Of a stretch of DNA of 64,000 nucleotides, positions 33,157 through 44,963 are shown piece after piece. The DNA is from Hordeum vulgare subsp. vulgare (taxonomy: Eukaryota > Streptophyta > Magnoliopsida > Poales > Poaceae): NCBI RefSeq assembly GCF_904849725.1, contig NC_058522.1:430805529-430869528 (forward strand). The letters run 5' to 3'. The translations under genes were made by a program, and so were the position numbers. The notes beneath the pieces are model-generated. The model ran no database searches and had not been told where the DNA came from. It was given only the letters and a program-made list of their open reading frames with translations. Each line of letters opens with the position of its first letter. Positions within the stretch are counted from its first letter, which is position 1.

Positions 33157-35714
33157 ATGGACGGGGTTCCAGCTACGGTAGCTCCAGTGCAGAGGGACGG
33201 GACTTCCGCGGAAGTCAAGTCTTTCACCTCTGCGGACCTGGAATGGGCCCTTGCCAAGCAAAAAGAGGAGCATGATGCTTCTCTTGAGGCCATGGTTCAA
33301 ATGAGACTCGCATCACTAACCACGGGGACAACCACGTCCCCGAGGGCCTCAGGGCCACATGTGCACGGTTCTTCATTTGGCCAACAACCTCCGGAAAGGA
33401 ACCAAACCAGTGTTCCATGGCTTTATGCTAGATCTCAAATTGAGAAACCTAAGTACAATCCTGGAGGAAAACCTCCCTTGCTTGATGACAATTCCGATTT
33501 TGCTTTGTGAAGAGTTGGTATGCAGGATCATCTTAGGTACGCCAATGATGAGATGTTGGACATCCTCGAGCATGGGTACAATCCTGTAGATCCAAGGTGC
33601 CTCACTCCCAGAGAAACTTATGACAAGCATCTCAATGACACTGCGATCATGTGCATACGAAAAGGAATGAATGACAAGCAACGGAAACCTTACATTCACA
33701 TCACAAGTGCCAAGGAACTGTGGGATAGCATTATAAGGACCAAGACCGGTACCTCCACTCTTCGGCTTGCTCAATATGAAATTGCCAAGGGGCAATTACA
33801 GAATTTCTGTATGGAAAAGGGTGAATCTCCCAAGCAACTACTAGAACGGCTCATGACTCTCGCCGCAGACATTGAGTCATGTGACTGTGACAAGACGCAA
33901 GATGGTTTCAATCTGACCAAGAGATTTCTCGTGGACAAGTACTTCATGCTCTTGCTCCATATCACCATCAAATGGTATGGGACATGAGGCAGCACCATGG
34001 GTTCAAAGAAATGACTCCAGATGACATCATATCCACTTTCCAACTATTTGAAGAGTCAAAGGCAAATGCAACAAAGCACCTTGCCATGCATGACACTTCA
34101 ACATCAAAGATCAATCTTGCTTTGAAAGCCAAGCATGAATGTGACGAAGAAGAAAGTGAAGAAGAAGAGGGTGATGATGACTACGAAGATGGTGATGATG
34201 TTGACTCTGATGAAAGCCCATCTTATGAGGACATTGCTCTCTTTGTAAAGAAGTTCAGTGCAAGAAAATTCAAGGGAAGATTCCCAAAGAAGAAGGTAAG
34301 GAAATGCTACAACTGTGAGGAAACCAACCACTTATCCAATGACTGCCCTTATGAGAAGAGAGAAGACAAATCAAGGTTTCCAAAGACCTTTGTAAAGAAG
34401 AAATTGCCAAACCCTATGAACTCCAAGCTCAAGAGGAGAGATGGAAGAGCAATGGTTGCACAAGAAGAATCAGATCCAGAAGATGTTGGTGGGGTTGCCG
34501 GAGTAGCTCAGGATACACAAAACACCTTGAGGCTAGTCAACAAAAGTGGTGATGTTGTTCACTACAACTATATGAAGGACTACAAGGGAAATGCTCACAA
34601 GTGTTTGATGGCAAAGAATGCCATGGGAGATGAGGAAGACCAAAGCTCCCATGATAAGGTTAAGGTAACTCCACGGTTAAACTCCTTCAGTCTAGCTTCT
34701 ACCCCATCTGATGAGCATCCTGATGCGGAAGACCACTATGAGGACAATGACTTAGATCATCCCATGTTTGCTAAAATAAACAAATTTATGTGCTCTCTTA
34801 AAGGAAAGAAGCTCACTATGTTTCGCATACTTATGGAAATGGTGAGTAAGCACACCAATACCATCAAGGAACTCGAAACCCTCGTCACTGAGGAGAAGGA
34901 AAGAAATGAAATCCTTGAGCAGAAATTCCTGTATGAGGAAACAAAAAATGATGCATTATGCTCAAAAGTAGGTGAAAACCTTGATAAACATGCTAATGAT
35001 CTTGCCTCCTTGAAAAAGGTTGAATCTGTGTGCAAAGAGTTACTAAATGATAAAAACCGACTAGTGAACTCTCATGCTTCCCTTTCTAAGGACTATGAGC
35101 GTCTATCCTTGTCTCTCAAAGACAAGGAAGAGAAACTCATTGTTCTTACAAAGAGCTTTGAAGCACTCAAGGTTACTTATCTTGACACTTTAGCTAAGGC
35201 CTACTCCTCACCTATTATTAATGTTGATACCTGCACTACTAACTCTAGTAGTGAACTGACATCTATCCTTGAGGAAAACTGTTTGCTAAAGGCATAGCTA
35301 GACAGAGGCCTCATGACATGTGCACAAGGACAAAAGACTCTCAATGAGATCTTAAGTCGACACAATGGAGGCCTTGCCAAGGAAGGGCTTGGGTTCAACC
35401 CAAGCACCGCCAAGAAAAGTGCATCTCCTCTCAAGTGTACCACTCCGCTTAAAGAAATATTTGTACGAGAGGGACCCAAGGAGAAAGGTAAGGTTGTGAG
35501 TGGGTCGGCCACTAGGGGTTCGCCTACTCACAACAAGACAACCGAATTCATGCCTCCATCCTATGTACTACGCAAATCAAAGGAAGGAGAGGTTTATGCT
35601 AAATTCGTTGGTCCCCGTAATGCATTCCGATTCTATGCTATTTGGGTCCCTAAGACTCTTGTAACTAATGTGAAAGGCCCCATGACAAAATGGGTACCTC
35701 AAAACAAGTCTTAG
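33157..35714 (+). pseudogene. C gag: capsid-like domain, zinc knuckle and coiled-coil tail
   Basis: The start MDGVPATVAPVQRDGTS leads to a UBN2-type gag (AIMCIRKGMNDKQRKPYIHI, KELWDSI). An acidic run (DEEESEEEEGDDDYEDGDD) precedes the CCHC knuckle CYNCEETNHLSNDC (near 34305). A long heptad-rich coiled coil follows (about 34790-35200), typical of Sirevirus gag. Breaks: TGA at 33508 in place of a conserved Trp, a one-base shift near 33945 and TAG at 35295. The frame then continues to a stop at 35712. Several of the stops look like C-to-T or G-to-A changes, as expected from methylated DNA. Confidence 0.9.
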
Positions 35715-35742
35715 TTCGTTACAGGCTGTTTTCTCCGGAGGA

Positions 35743-38700
35743 GCCAAATGGGTGATCGACAATGGATGCACCAATCATATGACCGGAGATAGTAACTTGC
35801 TTTATGACTTCATGCAAGCCATTCGACCATACATGAGCATTGTATTTGGTGGAGGGTCGAAAGGGCAGGTAATTGGATTGGGTAAGGTGGCAATCACTAA
35901 TGACATGTCTATTGCAAATGTCATGCTTGTCCAATCTCTTCAATGTCATTTACTTTCAGTTCGCCAATTGGCTTCCGTCGGTTATGACACATTATTTGGA
36001 CTAACGGATGTGAAAGTCTTTAAGAGAGACACTCTCGAAGTGGCCTTTGTTGGAGAGTTGGATGGCAACCTTTATACGGTTGATTTCTCGAAAGAGAGCA
36101 CCTTCCATACAACTTGTCTAATGGCCAAGGCCGACATGGGATGGCTGTGCATCGCCGGCTCGCCCATGTTGGCATGAAAAATCTTCAAAATCTCTTAAAC
36201 GTCAATCACATCCTTGGACTAACAAATGTATCTTTTAAGAAAGATCGTGTGTGCAGTGCATGCATAGCTGGGAAACAACATCAATCAAAACATCCACCCA
36301 AGAACATTGTATCCACTTCGAGGACGTTAGAGCTCCTTCATGTGGATCTGTTTGGGCCTCCTTCATGGGCAAGTCTTGGAGGGAAAAAGTATGGCCTAGT
36401 CATTGTTGATGATTACTCAAGATATACATGGGTGTTCTTTCTCAAGTCCAAGGACGAGACAAAGATCACCTTCATTGATTTTGCCAAACAAGCCCAGCGG
36501 AAGTTTGACAAGGACATCAAGGCAGTAAGAAGTGATAATGGCTCTGAGTTTCAAGAACTACACCCTAGAAGAATTTCTTAGTGATTAGGGAATTGAACAT
36601 CAGTACTCAGCACCTTACACCCCTCAGCAAAATGGTGTGGCAGAGAGGAAGAACCAGACACTTGTGGAAATGGCAAGGTCCATGTTAGACGAATACAAGT
36701 CACCACATAGTTTTTGGGCTGAGGCCGTCAAGACAACATGTCATGCATCAAACCGGCTCTTCCTTCGATCAATATTGGAGAAGACTCCATATGAGCTTCT
36801 AACTGGGAACAAGCCCAATGTTAAGTACTTTCGTGTGTTTGGATGCAAGTGTTTCATCCTCAACAAACGGGAACGGTTAGGAAAATTTCAATCCAAAACA
36901 ACTAAAGGAATTTTTGTTGGCTATGGGTCAAACTCTCACGCCTACAGAGTCTACAACAAATCCACTGGATGTGTTATAGAAACATGTGACGTGGCGTTTG
37001 ATGAATTTAACCGCTCCCATGGGGAGCAAGTTGATCTAAATGATGCAGGTGAAGAAGACTCCCCACAAGATATCTTAAACATGGGTGTAGGTGCACTTCT
37101 TCCCATGGAACAAAGACCCCATGATGATGATGAAGATGATGAGAGTATTTCTCATCCTCAAGACAGTTCACTGCCCGTACCTCCACAAGATACTAGCACA
37201 CACATCATGACAGTTGTTGAGGATCAAGTGGGAGAACATGTCTCTCACTCTGATCACACTCAAGAACAAGTTGATCTTCAAGAGCTAGACCAAAGTATGG
37301 GTATGTTTGATGATGAACCTCAACAGGTGCAATGCGAAGAGGAATATCTTCCTCCGCACATAAATGATCCATATGTTGAGGACATTGATGATGGAAACGA
37401 AGTCGAACCTCGTGAAACCCTGACCTCCATCATGCCACGTGTGGCCGGTCGTGTTGATTTTGATCAAATCCTCACCGGTGTGTCGGAAGGTAGAGTGACT
37501 CGTAAACAATTAACAAACTTTTGCGCTCACTTTTAATTTGTCTCTAGTACCGTGCCACACAGGGTTCAGGATGCATTGTGTGACAATGACTGGCTCCTTG
37601 CTATGCAAGAGGAGTTAAACAGTTTTACACGCAACGAAGTATGGTCATTGGTAGAACGACCAACTGAGGAACATAATGTCATTGGAACTAAATGGATTTT
37701 CAAGAACAAGGAAGATGAGAATGGGACTGTCCTACTCAACAAGGCAAGTTTAGTAGCATAGGGGTACTCCCAAGTTGAAGGTTTGGACTTTGGTGAAACT
37801 TTCGCCCCTGTTGCTCGTCTTGAGTCCGTTCGCATTTTATTGGCCTATGCTGCTTTCAATGGTTTTACTTTGCATCAAATGGATGTGAAAAGTGCTTTTC
37901 TTAACGGTCCTCTACAAGAAGAGGTATATGTATCACAACCACCTGGGGTTGTTGACCCTCACCACAAAGACCATGTATACAAACTTCACAAGGCTCTCTA
38001 TGGCCTCAAACAAGCACCCCGTGCTTGGTACGATCATCTTAAGAAGTTCCTACTCGATGATGGCTTTGTGGTGGGGTGATCGATCCCACTCTTTTTACTA
38101 AGAGGGAAAATGGTGATTTGATCTTATGCCAAATCTATGTAGATGACATCATTTTTGGTTCTCCTAACATCCATTTATGCAAGAAGTTTGCGGCTTCCAT
38201 GACCAAGACCTTTGAGATGTCACTCAACACGGACTTGAAGTTCTTTCTTGGTTTTCAAATACAACAATTTCAAGAAGGGATTTTCCTATCTCAAACTAAG
38301 TACCTCAAGGACATTCTTGAAAAATTTGATATGACAAATGCTAAACCAATGAAGACACCCATGGCCACAAATGTAGTTCTAAATGAAGACACAAACGACA
38401 TTCCTTTTGACCCATCTACTTACCGCTCCATGATTGGTTTGCTACTTTATCTTTGCGCATCTAGATCGGACATCATGTTAAGTGTAGGCATATGTGCTAG
38501 ATTTCAAGCTTCCCCTAGGGAAAGCCATCATACGGCGGTTAAGCATATTCTTAGATACCTTCTTCACACCCCAAAGTTAGGCTTATGGTACCCTAAGGAT
38601 GCAAAGTTCGATCTTATTGGGTACTCCGATGCGGATTGGGCCGGTGACAAAGTGGGACGGAAATCCACTTTCGGTGCATGTCAGTTTCTTGGACGCTCCT

Positions 38701-39089
38701 TGGTAAGTTGGTCCTCGAAAAAGCAGAACCGTGTTTCTCTCTCCACGGCCGAGGCCGAATATATTGCAGCCGCAAGTTGTGCAACCCAACTGCTATGGAT
38801 GAGGCAAACACTAAAGGATTATGGTATCACTTATCGACACATTCCTCTTCTCTGTGATAATGAAAGTGCCATAAAGATCTCCGAGAACCCCATTGATCAC
38901 CCTCACACAAAACATATTGATATTAGGTATCATTTATTGAGAGACCATGTGCAAAAGGGTGACATTGATATTACCCATGTGGGTACCGACATGCAGCTAG
39001 CCGACATTTTCACCAAGCCACTTAGCGTAGCTAGGTTCTGTCAACTTAGGCGTGAACTTGGTATCTTGGAGCTTGACAACATAACTTGA
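35743..39089 (+). pseudogene. C pol: protease, integrase, RT and RNase H
   Basis: Protease: WVIDNGCTNHMTGD at 35746 (the DSG Ser is Asn). GAG-pre-integrase: HRRLAHVGMK and CSACIAGK. Integrase: HVDLFGP, SDNGSEF and [59 protein letters not shown] and QIYVDDIIFGS. RNase H (YSDADWAGDKVGRKS, STAEAEYIAAA, LLCDNESAIK) is in a clean 337-codon frame to 39089. Breaks: shifts near 36150, 36570 and 38075, and stops TAA 37534 and TAG 37759. The active-site motifs of integrase, RT and RNase H remain readable. Confidence 0.92.
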
Positions 39090-39331
39090 AACCTTGCACA
39101 CATACACACACTCACATTATGTTTGTGTCTTGATGTGGGCATGCATTTAGGGGGAGTGAGTCTTAATTTTCTGTTTTTTTGAGCTTACAAAGTACGCATA
39201 AATCAATTTCTGTCCACAAGTGGTATATGTATGCTTGTAGGCAACTATGTTCGTACTTTTTGTGAGAAACCATGAAAAATCATCATCTCATCATCAAAAA
39301 TTTCAGAACCAGCCTCTGCCTCCTCCTCTCT

Positions 39332-39452
39332 CTCGGTCGTCCGACGTGTCTCGGACGTCCGGCGCAAATCTCATTCCGGTCGTCCGATGGCACAATCCTC
39401 TCCGGACGTCTGATGCATGTGGGACGTCCGACGCTTCGGGGCCTATAAATAG
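39332..39452 (+). promoter_or_regulatory. Internal promoter of C: palindrome cluster plus TATA box
   Basis: Five GGACGTCC-like motifs (39332-39344, 39351-39362, 39375-39388, 39402-39412, 39421-39432) resemble those of the C LTR. A canonical plant TATA box, TATAAATAG, follows at 39444-39452. A start about 30 bp downstream would give a GC-rich leader. A predicted intron with GTATCT donor (39624) and ATAG acceptor (39731-39732), 109 bp, ends 13 bp before the ATG of the next ORF. All of this is seen in the sequence; promoter activity and splicing are inferred. Confidence 0.65.
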
Positions 39453-39745
39453 CTGGGCGCGGGGCTGGGCTTTGCCCTAGCCCTCACGCGCCCCCTTTTT
39501 CCCCTACCGCCGCCGCCGCCAGCTCCGGAGCACTCGCCAGCACCGCCCCTTCCGAGATTTGCCCGATCTCCTCCGCGGATCCTTCTCTCCTTCCTCTTCT
39601 TCCTCCGCGGGATCCATCTACAGGTATCTCCTCCGTTTCCCCTCGCGTTTGGTTCCCTCTCTCCCAAGTCTCCATGTTCGTTCCTATGGTTTGACCATGT
39701 TCGTTCCTCATTTGGGGTTTCCATCCGTATAGGTTGGTGTGTACC

Positions 39746-41314
39746 ATGCCCAAGACCAAGCACGCCGCACGAAAGAACGTTGCTGGGTCATCCTCTCGCG
39801 CCCCTACTAGCACGGGGTCAGACTCCGACGGGCCACGTCGTCCCTTCAAACGGACTGCCCGGCGTTCTCCGCCTCCACAGCTCCCCTCGTCGTCTGATGG
39901 TGATGACTCCCACTTCGAGGATGAGCTTGCCGCCGAGGACCTTGCTGACCAGCCCACCGATCGGAGGTCCAAGCCAAAGCCCGGGACTCGCAGGGCGTCC
40001 TACATGCCACCACCTCCTCCTGCTCAGCCCGCAGGTGAAGCTCGTCGCATCTCACTAGAACCCCCTGCTACCTTAGGTCGTGCAATCACGAACTTCACCA
40101 CACTTGCCAAGTCGTCATACCTCACTTTCCGCCACGACATTGATCAATACGCTGTCGTACGTGACTCTACGGACTCACGTTTCCGCACACACGTCCAGGT
40201 AGACATTTTTACTACAGTCATAGTTCCCAAGGGTTTATTTGTTCATCTTTATATAGATCTTGAGCATATTCGCATGCACCCGGCGAAATACCCGGGTGCC
40301 ATTGAGCTTATTGAGGCATCGGGGCTTGCTGCTCCATTTGCCTTTCATCGCGACTTTAATGTTGCTGCCATTCACCAGTTCTATGCCACATGCTTCTTTG
40401 CTCCAAACCACACTGTTAGCTGGATCACCTCTGATGTTCGCTTCACAGCTTCTTATGATACATTTGTTGCCGCACTTGGTTTCCCCAACTCCGGCTTCAA
40501 AGTACATAGGGATGATCCTAACCATGCGCCTAAGTCCATTGAGGCGTGTGGGTATCTTCTCAAACCACTAAGTGAGCTTGATGCGGATGAACGCATGAAG
40601 GACCTTAACCAGGTATCCATCTGGCGCTCACCTTACTTCATCATTTTTCAGTGTCTCATCCGCACCATCTATCCCAAGATGGGTGATAAGGGCTCTTGCA
40701 GTGGCTATTGTATTGACATCATGTCTCACTTGTACGAGCACCCCAAGAGCAAAATTAACGTGCCTCATTTTCTATGGCATGAGATTCGGCTTGCTAGCTT
40801 TCAGTACAAGCGAGCCTTTCCTCATGCCCCCTTCATCCAGGCTCTTATTAATCATGTTGCTGATTTCTCTGTGGCTGTCACTCACACACATCGCAAGTGG
40901 GTCATTCCCGCTCACATGGCGGATAACTATGCTCCCAAGAAAGCCCCATCCTCCACATCCACTCGCCGCACTGCTGCCCGGTCAGCCACCCCCTCATCTA
41001 GCTCCGCTCCTCTCGGTCGCATTGCCAAATTCCTTGGAAAGGCACATTCTGCTATGATGAAGGCCGTCTCTTTCCAGTGTGGTCAAACCCATGATGTGGT
41101 TTCTCGCTTAGTCTCCTCCAAGAATGCCCTCAAGGATCGTCTGAGAGCCTCGGGCGCTCTTGATGTGAGTGATGATGAGGCCCCTCCTGCTGCTCCTCCT
41201 ACTGACTTTGGCTTCCCATCTGGTCCTGAGTGGGCTGATTTCCTTGACGAGGCTGGTGGAAGAGGCTTGCCTGACGATGGTGATGATGCTGATGATGATG
41301 CTGATGAGCTCTGA
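39746..41314 (+). CDS. Third (env-position) ORF of Sirevirus C, 522 residues, intact
   Basis: The frame opens MPKTKHAARKNVAGSS; ATG at 39746 is chosen because the frame's upstream extension has no other ATG. Residues 1-100 are Ser/Pro/Arg-rich with a basic cluster (KRTARR, 35-40) and an acidic patch (51-66). Residues about 105-390 form a globular region (FRTHVQVDIFTTVIVPKG, HQFYATCFFAPNHTVSW, FVAALGFPNSGFKV) resembling the 'putative plant transposon protein' domain found in plant retroelement accessory ORFs. The tail is Ser/Thr-rich and ends in a Gly/Asp run. I see no signal peptide, no clear membrane span and no N-glycosylation-rich ectodomain, so the 'envelope-like' label used for this position in Sireviruses is positional only. 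It is the sole intact frame of C. Function is unknown. Confidence 0.8.
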   Translation: MPKTKHAARKNVAGSSSRAPTSTGSDSDGPRRPFKRTARRSPPPQLPSSSDGDDSHFEDELAAEDLADQPTDRRSKPKPGTRRASYMPPPPPAQPAGEARRISLEPPATLGRAITNFTTLAKSSYLTFRHDIDQYAVVRDSTDSRFRTHVQVDIFTTVIVPKGLFVHLYIDLEHIRMHPAKYPGAIELIEASGLAAPFAFHRDFNVAAIHQFYATCFFAPNHTVSWITSDVRFTASYDTFVAALGFPNSGFKVHRDDPNHAPKSIEACGYLLKPLSELDADERMKDLNQVSIWRSPYFIIFQCLIRTIYPKMGDKGSCSGYCIDIMSHLYEHPKSKINVPHFLWHEIRLASFQYKRAFPHAPFIQALINHVADFSVAVTHTHRKWVIPAHMADNYAPKKAPSSTSTRRTAARSATPSSSSAPLGRIAKFLGKAHSAMMKAVSFQCGQTHDVVSRLVSSKNALKDRLRASGALDVSDDEAPPAAPPTDFGFPSGPEWADFLDEAGGRGLPDDGDDADDDADEL

Positions 41315-41717
41315 GCGTGGTTGGTGCTGTTGGTGCCTCCCTTTTTGGTACTTGGTGCCAAAGGGGGAGTAATGTATCGTAGTTTTCTAGTCTTTGGAGA
41401 TTTAATGTAATGGATAAACTCATGTATGGCTACTTATGAATGATTGTGATTGCTATGGATTGCTATGATATCATCATAGACTATTATGTTTTGCTCCACT
41501 ACTTCTATGATGATCTATTGTCTTTCTATGATGATATATTATCTTTACATGTTGATGCATTATATGTTCGATAAACACATTAAAGGGGAGCTCCGATATT
41601 TTATCATGCACATACTAAGGGGGAGCTCCGTACTAAATATCTCCTAGGCTATAATGTATGTTAAATCTTTTTGAGACCTATGTATATGTTGTCATCAACT
41701 ACCAAAAAGGGGGAGAT

Positions 41718-43287
41718 TGAAAGTGCATGCTATGCCCCTAATCGACTTTTGGTGTTAATGACAACACATACATAGGAAACTAATCCTATTTGTTGAGTGT
41801 ATCTCAGGATGGCAAGTACTTTAGTAGATTGAGAATTATGTGCCAAAGGTGGTCTGAGAAGATCGGGATTTATATTTCAAGAAGGCTCGGGATTGAGAAA
41901 AGATGATGTAGACTATCCTTTTGAGTTTACTATTATTGAGTATAGGGATCCCGCACTATTAAGAGGGGATCACAGGTTTTGCGATAAACTTGCTCATACC
42001 ATATCTTCACTATCCTTCCCAATACCACATATTCTCTACTCTGTTCCTATCTCAAAACAGGTCTATTGCCTCGGACTTCCGGCTCCCTCCGGACGTCCGA
42101 GGGCCGGACGACCGACATGCTTCGGAAATCCGGAGCCCTCCACCAGAAGTATTTGAGTCATATAACTCGGAATTCCGGCTCCCTCCGGACATCCGAGGGC
42201 CGGACGTCCGACCAGCTTCAGAAATCCGGAGCCCTGCACCAGAAGAACATGAGCTCTATAACTCGGATTTTCGGCTCCCTCCGGACGTCCGAGGGCCGGA
42301 CGTCCGTCCCTTTTCGGAAATCCGGAACCTCCCACCAGAAGAAGTTGAGTCGAATAACTCGGATTTCCGGCCTTCTCCGGACGTCCGGTCGCTGTTCAAT
42401 TCACAGTGTTTCCAGTCATAGCTACAGTCCTCGGACGACCGACCCCTGTCGGACGTCCGACCCCTTGCAGACGCCCGGACTTCCGAGAACTGTCGGACGT
42501 CCGGACCCTGTGTGACTTAAAGTGTCCCCAACGGCTGTTTTACACTCCCCACTATATATACCCCTCACCCACTTCGTGAGAGGGTGTTCAACACAGCTAG
42601 AATACATCCAAGAACACCTTTCTTCTCACTCACTCTTGTCTACACCAAATCTTAGATCCCAAGAGCATTTGTGAGTCCCTTTGAGTGTTGTTCCAATCAA
42701 AAGATAGATCGTCTCCCTCTCCTCCTTCCCACCAAAGTGATTTGTGATTTGAGCAAGTTTTGAGCAATCCCCGAGATCTTGTTACTCTTGGAGGTTGGAG
42801 ACTCCTAGGCGGTAGGAGTCTTCGGAGAGGAATCAAACCATTGTGATTTCCTCGGAAAGTTTGTGAAGGTTTGGAAGCCACCTCAAGGCTTACCACTAGT
42901 GGTTGAGAAACGCCTTCGTGGAGTTATCTCAAAGAGAGAATAGGGTGAACCTTCGTGGCGTTGGTGTGCCTTCGTGGTAACATCCGCCCCTCTAACGGTG
43001 ACGTAGCTTCCCTCCAAGGAAGTGAACATCGGGATACATCCTTGTCTCTCTTGGAGTTTCGGTTATTCCTAACCCTAACTCTCTACTTGTGTTAATCCTT
43101 ATTACGTACTTGTATTTGATTATTGTTTACCGCTTGTCTTACTTCACTCTAAATAGCTTACTCCTTGTCGTAGCAATTATTAGGCCTACACTCATATTCC
43201 GCACTTTTGCCTAAAATTGCTTAGTAATTATTAAAATTTGGAATTGTACCTATTCACCCCCATCTAGGTCCATCTCGATCCTTTTCA
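41718..43287 (+). repeat. 3' LTR of C, with PPT just upstream
   Basis: 1,570 bp, starting after the PPT AAAAAGGGGGAGATT (41703-41717). It differs from the 5' copy mostly by transitions and one insertion near 42958. Extra purine tracts lie at about 39148, 41361, 41584 and 41619. Confidence 0.92.
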
Positions 43288-43292
43288 ACCGC

Positions 43293-44361
43293 ACAACACA
43301 AAGTAGGAGGCTCCAAGCGACACCTAACCAATCTAGGAGGCACCACTCTCCAAAAGGTAATAGGTGTGGTAGAACGATGAAGTCCTTGCTCTTGTGCTTA
43401 TAAAGATAGTCTCCTCAACACAAAATCACTCTCTCACAGAATAGGCATGGGTTGGAGAGACTGATTTGGTGGAAAGCAACTCGGGGAGGCTAGAGATCAA
43501 GTTTCAAATGATTGGATTGGAATATCTTGGTCTGAACACATGAGTAGGTGTCTCTCTCTCAGAAAAATGGATTTGGCAATGAAGTGTGTGTTCTGAGTGC
43601 TTCCTCTACGAATGAGAGGCAGGTGGAGGGGTATATATAGGTTGTCCCCAAAATCCAACCGTTATACCTAATGTGACCAACTCGATGTCACCAAAGTCAT
43701 GAACTCGATGGTACCGACTTGTACTAAAGGCAATAACTTTTGAGTCTCGGTGAAACCGATATACACAACTTGGTTGCACCGAAAAGGTGGCTAATAGTCA
43801 GATGACACAACTCAGTGACACCGATACTCAAACTCGGAAATTCTGATTTTGTGTAACGAGGCAACAAAAAGTTGGTCACCTAAACTCGGCAGCACCGATA
43901 CAATTTCGGTTGCACCAATTTGGTAGGTTTGGCTAGGGTTCTGTCTGAGATGAAAATTGGTAGTGCCAAAATGATAAAGTTGGTGGCACCGATTTTGAGT
44001 GTGAGGCTTTGGACATAATAGTGCTTTGGACATAATAGTTATGTTGGAAAAATGACTGAGTATTTTGGTGGCTATCTCTGAGCACTTGAGCAACCAGTTC
44101 ATTTTAATACCTCACCCGTTTTTACTAGTACTGGCTTTCCTGTGGACTCAAAAGTGATCAAATATAAAATGAAGAGTCTTCTAGCTCAAAGCTTGGGCCA
44201 ATCCTATTCCTTTCTTGCATCAAGGGGCATCTCCACATAATCCTTTAGTCAATGCTCTCTATGGACTATTCCTGAAATATACTATGTAAAAGTGTTAGTC
44301 CAAGAGATAATGTATGTTGTCATGAATTATCAAAACCACGAAGGGGGCATATGTGCTTTCA
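43293..44361 (-). repeat. 5' LTR of B, outer segment
   Basis: The remaining two thirds of the B 5' LTR, ending at the LTR start (minus-strand TGAAAGCACATATG at 44361). It contains the TCGGT/ACCGA palindrome array (43678-44010). Confidence 0.88.
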
Positions 44362-44366
44362 ATGTT

Positions 44367-44963
44367 ATTATCTTTGATTTTACTAACCCACATTTTAGTG
44401 AGAAGTTTGGAAGGTTGATGTCCTAGAATTATGAGATGTCTATGATGTGTGAGCTGAAATTTTTCCTTGTTTTGCAAATCAAACAAAAGAGAGAAGGTAC
44501 GTTGATCTCTCAAACCAAGTACACCAAGGACTTGATCAAGAAGTTCAAGATGCAAGAATGCAAAGGTATGAAAACTGACATGCCTACTAGTGGGCATGTT
44601 GACCTCATTAAGGAGGACAAACCGGTTGATCAAAAGGTTTATTCATCAATGATCAGTTCATTGCTATATCTATGTGCCTCCCGTACCGATATCATGTTGA
44701 GTGTTTGCATGTGCGCCTGATATCAAGCGACACCTAAGGAGTGTCATCTAAAGGATGTGAAAAAAATTGTCTAATACTTGATACATACACCAAACTTTGG
44801 CATATGGTATCCCAAGGGATCTACTTTTAATCTTGATGGCTATTCCAACTCGGACTATGTCGGAGAGAAGGTTAATAGAAAATCTACCTTGCGTACATGT
44901 CAATTTCTTGGGAGATCTTTTGAGTCTCGGTCATCCAAGAAACAAAACTCAGTATCCTTATCT
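44367..44963 (+). pseudogene. A reverse transcriptase C-terminus and start of RNase H
   Basis: It resumes A's RT directly after the YVDD motif (IIFDFTNPHFSEKFGR), then SQTKYTKDLIKKF, SMISSLLYLCASRTDIMLS and YSNSDYVGEKVNRKS. Stops at about 44424, 44718 and 44772. It is cut by the solo LTR right after SSKKQNSVSLS. Confidence 0.85.

Larger units (their letters stand above)
31551..43287 (+). mobile_element. Copia Sirevirus-type retrotransposon C, 11.7 kb, with a third ORF
   Basis: The LTRs start TGAAAGTGCATGC and end CCTTTTCA. The flanks ACTGC (31546-31550) and ACCGC (43288-43292) are a TSD with one change. It is inserted in the 5' LTR of B. Order: LTR, PBS, gag with CCHC and coiled-coil, protease, integrase, RT, RNase H, internal promoter, a 522-codon ORF, PPT, LTR. 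Size, long gag, purine tracts and an extra ORF after pol fit the Sirevirus (SIRE/Maximus) lineage. The two LTRs differ at roughly 30-40 positions by eye, about 2-3%, so it is fairly young. Confidence 0.92.
12015..44361 (-). mobile_element. Copia Sirevirus-type retrotransposon B (minus strand), same family as A
   Basis: It sits inside A's RT. The flanks ATGAT (12010-12014) and ATGTT (44362-44366) are a 5-bp TSD with one change. The LTR ends are TG..CA (TGAAAGCACATATG ... ATCCTACA). Internal order on the minus strand: 5' LTR (44361 down to 20765, broken by F and C), PBS, gag, protease, integrase, RT, RNase H, long non-coding tract, then a truncated 3' LTR. The LTR pieces left of and between the insertions add up to about 1.54 kb, matching the 1.53-kb 3' LTR of A. 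Confidence 0.9.

Noticed and set aside
39734..39745. Upstream extension of the C third ORF
   Set aside because: It would need a non-ATG start and lies across the predicted splice acceptor region; ATG at 39746 is better.
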